The notes beneath the pieces are model-generated. The model had not been told where the DNA came from. It saw only the letters and a list, made by a program, of their open reading frames with translations, and did no database searches. Shown here one piece after another: positions 60,054 to 64,000 of a stretch of 64,000 bases of DNA. Origin of the DNA: Odiellus spinosus (Eukaryota > Arthropoda > Arachnida > Opiliones > Phalangiidae); assembly GCA_963920705.1 (NCBI GenBank), contig OY987227.1, positions 26,889,935 to 26,953,934 of the forward strand. The letters run 5' to 3'. Both the position numbers and the translations under genes were made by a program. Each line of letters begins with the position of its first letter. Within the stretch, counting starts at the first letter, position 1.

Positions 60054-60389
60054 CAGAAGCCGATGAAACCCTCCTTTGAAGTCTACTACTCCAATGTTCC
60101 ATATAGCGCGCCTCTCTGTATGGGTAAAATTCACGATTTTACGAGATCGGAGGGGTCCGACTTCATGCCCCCTGTCTACGGAAAATTGGAAATTCTCTCT
60201 CTCCACAAACGACGACGTTTTTGGACGAACTCCAAGGCTGCTAGAGATATTCGCTCGACGAGCTCCCGCTCCGAAAACATCTACCGTTAGGAGTCGTACG
60301 AATCGCGCCTTTTGAGAATAACCCATACAGAGAGGGGTAGACAAGACCCGGGAGTAATAGACTTCAAAGGAGGGTTTCATCGGCTTCTG
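60054..60389 (+). mobile_element. Family A element, copy 7
   Basis: Full length, 336 bp, target duplication TTAAATG on both sides. Open frames on both strands arise from the element only. Confidence 0.92.
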
Positions 60390-61397
60390 TTAAATGGAAA
60401 ATTGTGAGATTAGCCCCATAATTATAGATTTTGTTCCATTATTACGAAACTACTTGTATTTTGTAATGTTTTGATGAAAGCTTGACCCAAAAAGACGCGA
60501 CAATCGATTACACGCCCGTTTCATTGATCGTTGCGAATGTTTTGCGATATTCTGAAATAGTTTATGACGTTTCATCGACGTCACTCTCGATGGGGCATAC
60601 ATTTGAACTAGGGTGTACAAAGTTGACGCACTCTTTGAACTAAAAAAGCTGGACTTTGAGTTCACAAGAGTCTGAACTTGAGTTAAGACTCTTGTGAACT
60701 GAAGGGTGTCTACCCCCTCGGTCACTACGATAAACTCTTATGGTACAATTAACTCTGTGGCAGCTAATTAAAATGTAAGTAAACAAGTTGATAGACAAAC
60801 ACAGCTAATTTCTATATGAAAGAAAATTTGCTTAACGTAAGTTTAATGGGTGGCCTATAAGATGATCTCTATTGTGTATTGATTGTTTTCGTTTATTTTA
60901 AGTAGTTCGTTGAAATTCTTTTAAAAAGGAACCCCACCCTCTAGTCAAAATCTGATTATTATTACACCCACAATCAATTTATATTTATAGTGTCCGTGGT
61001 CAGGTTTTATCTTAAACTGACTTTTGGCTATATAGTAAAAACCCGTGCGGTTGAATTATGGAATCCGCCCTAGCTGCTGGTCCATAAAACACTAAATCGA
61101 CACGTACCATTCAAAATATGGCGGCTATAGTTTTATTTTCATATATCCACCCTCTACTACTTGAATATGGTTTTTTAAAACCACTTCAAACTTGTATATA
61201 GAGTTATTTTTAAAGATTGGTACGTTCCACATGCTAAATTATTAATTTTATTAATATTACTTAGTTGTTGAACAATAACCCCGAAACTAAAGGTCGTCAA
61301 GATTCACTCTAATGCACTGCGATCGAGAATTTCGAGCTCGACTGAATTCAGGATAGAAAATAACGTTAACAAGAATGTCAAGCCCATATCGCCTTAA

Positions 61398-61554
61398 AGG
61401 TCCTATATGCTCTGATATTTGCCCCCTTGAAAATAATCTTCCCTTATGCACACCGACTTGCTTTGAGGGTACAATTTTTTATGGTCAACGTCGTCTGCTA
61501 TGCAAGAAAAGAAGTAGACTTTAAAGGGGCTTTAAAAAATATCAGATGGTCCCT
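61398..61554 (-). mobile_element. TTAA-flanked element F, diverged inverted copy 3
   Basis: TTAA at both ends (61,394-61,397; 61,555-61,558), with termini AGGTCCTATATGCTCTG and ATCAGATGGTCCCT. The centre contains CAACGTCGTCTGCTATGC, the reverse complement of the family core. Confidence 0.65.
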
Positions 61555-63477
61555 TTAAGTCACATTCCCTTTGATTTTCACGTTTTTCAAGTAAATCATA
61601 CACGACTACTTGTTTTTCGTCTTTTCCAACCCCGCCAATAAAGTAAAACCCCAATCTTAGTTATAAATATTTTCCAAGTAATTTCAAATATTTTTTGTCA
61701 TGTATACAATAGCCAATCACCGAACAGTTATCACGTGACTTTATTAAATCATACAAAGGCGACTTAGATCCTATTACTATTAATAATATTTCAAAATTAA
61801 TATACAATAACTATAACAAAATGACTCGATGAAGTAAAAACTATATTATTCTAGCTATTTTAAATAAAGTTATTCACTTTTACACTCATGAAAGCTCTTT
61901 CTGGCTAATTTTACATAAACCCTAAAAAATAGGCCCCAAAGGCAATGATGGCATTTGAAACGTCATCACCGAAAACTTATTCGGTTTATTGTTTAAAATA
62001 GATTTGACGATTTAGATTTAATCCAGTGAACCAGTTTTCGAAACCGGCCATAAAATTCAATTAAACTTAATTATCGGTTAATTTTAAAAGTTACCAGACA
62101 ATAATTAACGTATTAAGGAACATTTTAACCCATTTATAAGATAATAGATCGGAAATAAATTGCGATTTCGAATTCATTTTGCACTTTTGAAACCCGAGAC
62201 CTCACTGGCGTTAGACCACGCGTAGACTATTAAAAAAAGATTGTTTTACGTTTTTGAGATATCATACCACGATTTTGATTTCATTGCTTCGAAACAGTTC
62301 AAGGATTTTCTCGAAAAAATATGGAAAAAGGTCATTAGATTTTAATCTGAATTTCCATTAGTCTTTGGAATGTACCCCGCGTAAAAAAAAAAGGAGAAAA
62401 ATGTATTGGAAATTAAAAATTGCTTTTAAAATATTTTAAAGAGAAAATGAAATTCTAGTATTATTAATTTTTGTCATTTAGCGTGTGAAATTATTTGACA
62501 CGTTTATGGTGCGTGTTTAAAATAATTTCTAAAATTTTCCATGAATTCCAAAGTACCACTTCCGGAAAGATCGTTAAAAATCGATCTAAAATATATTTAA
62601 ATGTCATAGAAAAATATTACCGCGACAGTTATAAAAAATTATAATCAACTTTTTCGAAATTCTTATAGTTTCCCTTTATAAAAAAAAAAAAAAAAATTGA
62701 TTTTTAGAGCGAATAATAAAAGGCAAAACCCAATTAATATTTTCTTAAAACTCCTATCCAATCATTTGTGGATTAATACGGGGACGAATATTTTAGAAGC
62801 AATGGAATGAAAGGTATGTTCGAGAAATAATATCAGATGACGTCATAGCTCGTATTTCTTATTCCCTACCTTTCTCATTTATCGCGTCTAAGTCAACAGA
62901 CATCCCATAAAAGGTCAAATATTGATCAAAAAGTAATTTTATCTTTAATTAAACACGTATCAGGTGTACACCCTTTTTATATTAAATATATATTAAAAAA
63001 AAAGCCAAGAAAATCTATAGATTTCCCAAAGGGGTAATACTTGTGGGTGTTTCGGTTAAATTGACCCAGAATAGAATCTTAATTGTGTCCTAGACTCCTG
63101 AGCTAAGAATTCAGCTTACCACCCCGATAAACTATACTATCAAAAAATTATTATTTTGGAGTAGTAGGGTAAATACGGGGCTGCAAAATTTTAAGATCCA
63201 ATTTATTTTTATTTAAGTATAACTGATGATTATTGTTAAAGATAATTGACTAAGAATTATGGCAACATTAATATTTTGGTTGATCGACAATGACTTATGT
63301 AAGGTTGGGTTAGTTTTTTAACCAATTTATTACCGTCTATGTGAAATTAACATCGAAATCCCAAAATCTGTGCCAAAAACACCTTAAAAATCTCAAAAAC
63401 TCTTAAATCATCTATTTGTAAACAATAGATGATTATATAAATAGCTCAGTTCGGCTTGATCAACTTGTTAGTTTAGC

Positions 63478-63560
63478 GGCCGCGTCACTGTAGACGTCAC
63501 TCATCCCCTAGAGTTCCGGATGTATAAAGAGCGCAGGCGCGAAGAAAGCAGGCGTTAAGC
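63478..63560 (+). promoter_or_regulatory. Promoter-like cluster: CRE-type sites and TATA box
   Basis: gcgtcactgtagacgtcact carries a CRE/ATF-type TGACGTC core (minus strand) and a half-site. It is followed by tgtataaagagcgcagg, a good TATA box, then GC-rich sequence. A further gtgacgtcgac lies at 63,638-63,650. No start codon with a good donor was recognised downstream before the window ends. Confidence 0.4.
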
Positions 63561-64000
63561 TTGAGAGTAAAACTAGAGATCTTTAGAATTTTGTCTATTG
63601 ACTGCGGGCGCCGTGTTTCTGTACAAGAAACGTCACGGGTGACGTCGACGCTCAACTTACGAAAAAGGACTCCTCCCTTTTATATATTTATCTATTTCCA
63701 GGTTGATGTGAATATTTCTTACTAAGCCAATTGTATCATATTATTAGCTTTAATTGTAAATAGATGACCAAAACTTCGTCAGCCAAAAACGTCAGGTCAC
63801 GAGTGAACAGTTCGACTACCTGTGTTTTTAGCATTATAAGTATGTAACTTAAAATCCAGTACAGGAAGAAAAAAAAGATTTTTTTGGATAGGGTTAAAAC
63901 ATTTTGAAGGAGGGAAAAGGTGTCCACCCATGGTCTCTTAGAGGGCCAAGAAAGTAATCGGATCCTTATAAAAAAAATAGAATAATTTTATACAATGTGG

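Larger units (their letters stand above)
37792..64000 (-). other. Presumed SoxF intron 1 (incomplete)
   Basis: Begins at the acceptor inside the HMG box. I looked on the minus strand for the missing first half of the box (the MNAFMVWAK codons) and found none. Apart from listed elements and two candidate promoter/exon sites, I see no genes. A GC-richer stretch at 57,040-57,300 has no recognisable frame. Confidence 0.5.

Noticed and set aside
1..64000. tRNA, rRNA, CRISPR array, reverse transcriptase or transposase genes
   Set aside because: None recognised by eye on either strand; a covariance-model and profile search would be decisive.

Overview
The window is animal nuclear DNA from an invertebrate, most likely an arthropod and probably an insect. 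It is AT-rich, has short GT-AG introns (about 55-75 bp where nothing is inserted), and carries an intron-rich neurexin-superfamily gene of the axotactin type plus a SoxF gene. No operon, CRISPR, phage or retroelement coding signal was seen. I cannot name the species.

Layout. (1) 1-12.7 kb has no gene I can support. It holds four copies of a ~335 bp inverted-repeat element (family A), TTAA-flanked elements and a 21-bp minisatellite. (2) 12,735-26,113 (+): a complete axotactin-like gene. I rebuilt 30 coding exons by hand. All junctions are GT-AG, the phases agree, and the spliced frame is 5,331 nt (1,776 codons plus stop). Order: signal peptide, LamG1, EGF1, LamG2, LamG3, EGF2, fibrinogen-like segment, LamG4, EGF3, LamG5, EGF4, LamG6, one membrane span, cytoplasmic tail. 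The tail has a possible alternative exon and a clear frame puzzle. (3) 26.1-36.3 kb: intergenic space between two converging genes, with a 28-bp satellite and a TA-flanked element. (4) 36,356-37,791 (-): last coding exon of a SoxF transcription factor, starting inside the HMG box. The first half of the HMG box was not found up to 64 kb, so 37.8-64 kb is probably SoxF intron 1, at least 26 kb long. (5) 37.8-64 kb: non-coding, rich in short inverted-repeat elements, with one candidate first exon on the + strand at 47.7 kb and one promoter-like cluster at 63.5 kb.

Most notable: intron 4 of the axotactin-like gene holds about 20 copies of a 24-bp unit, most of which read as a perfect four-box heat shock element, next to a perfect six-box one. 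Also, three unrelated-looking short transposon families (12 copies) share CA-starting ends and exact 7-bp target duplications (11 of 12 copies) with consensus nYnnnRn, which points to one shared type of transposase. A second group of elements all insert at TTAA with AGG(G)-starting ends.

The two genes are not expected to work in one pathway: one encodes a membrane adhesion-type protein of the nervous system family, the other a transcription factor. Their closeness is simply tail-to-tail neighbourhood.
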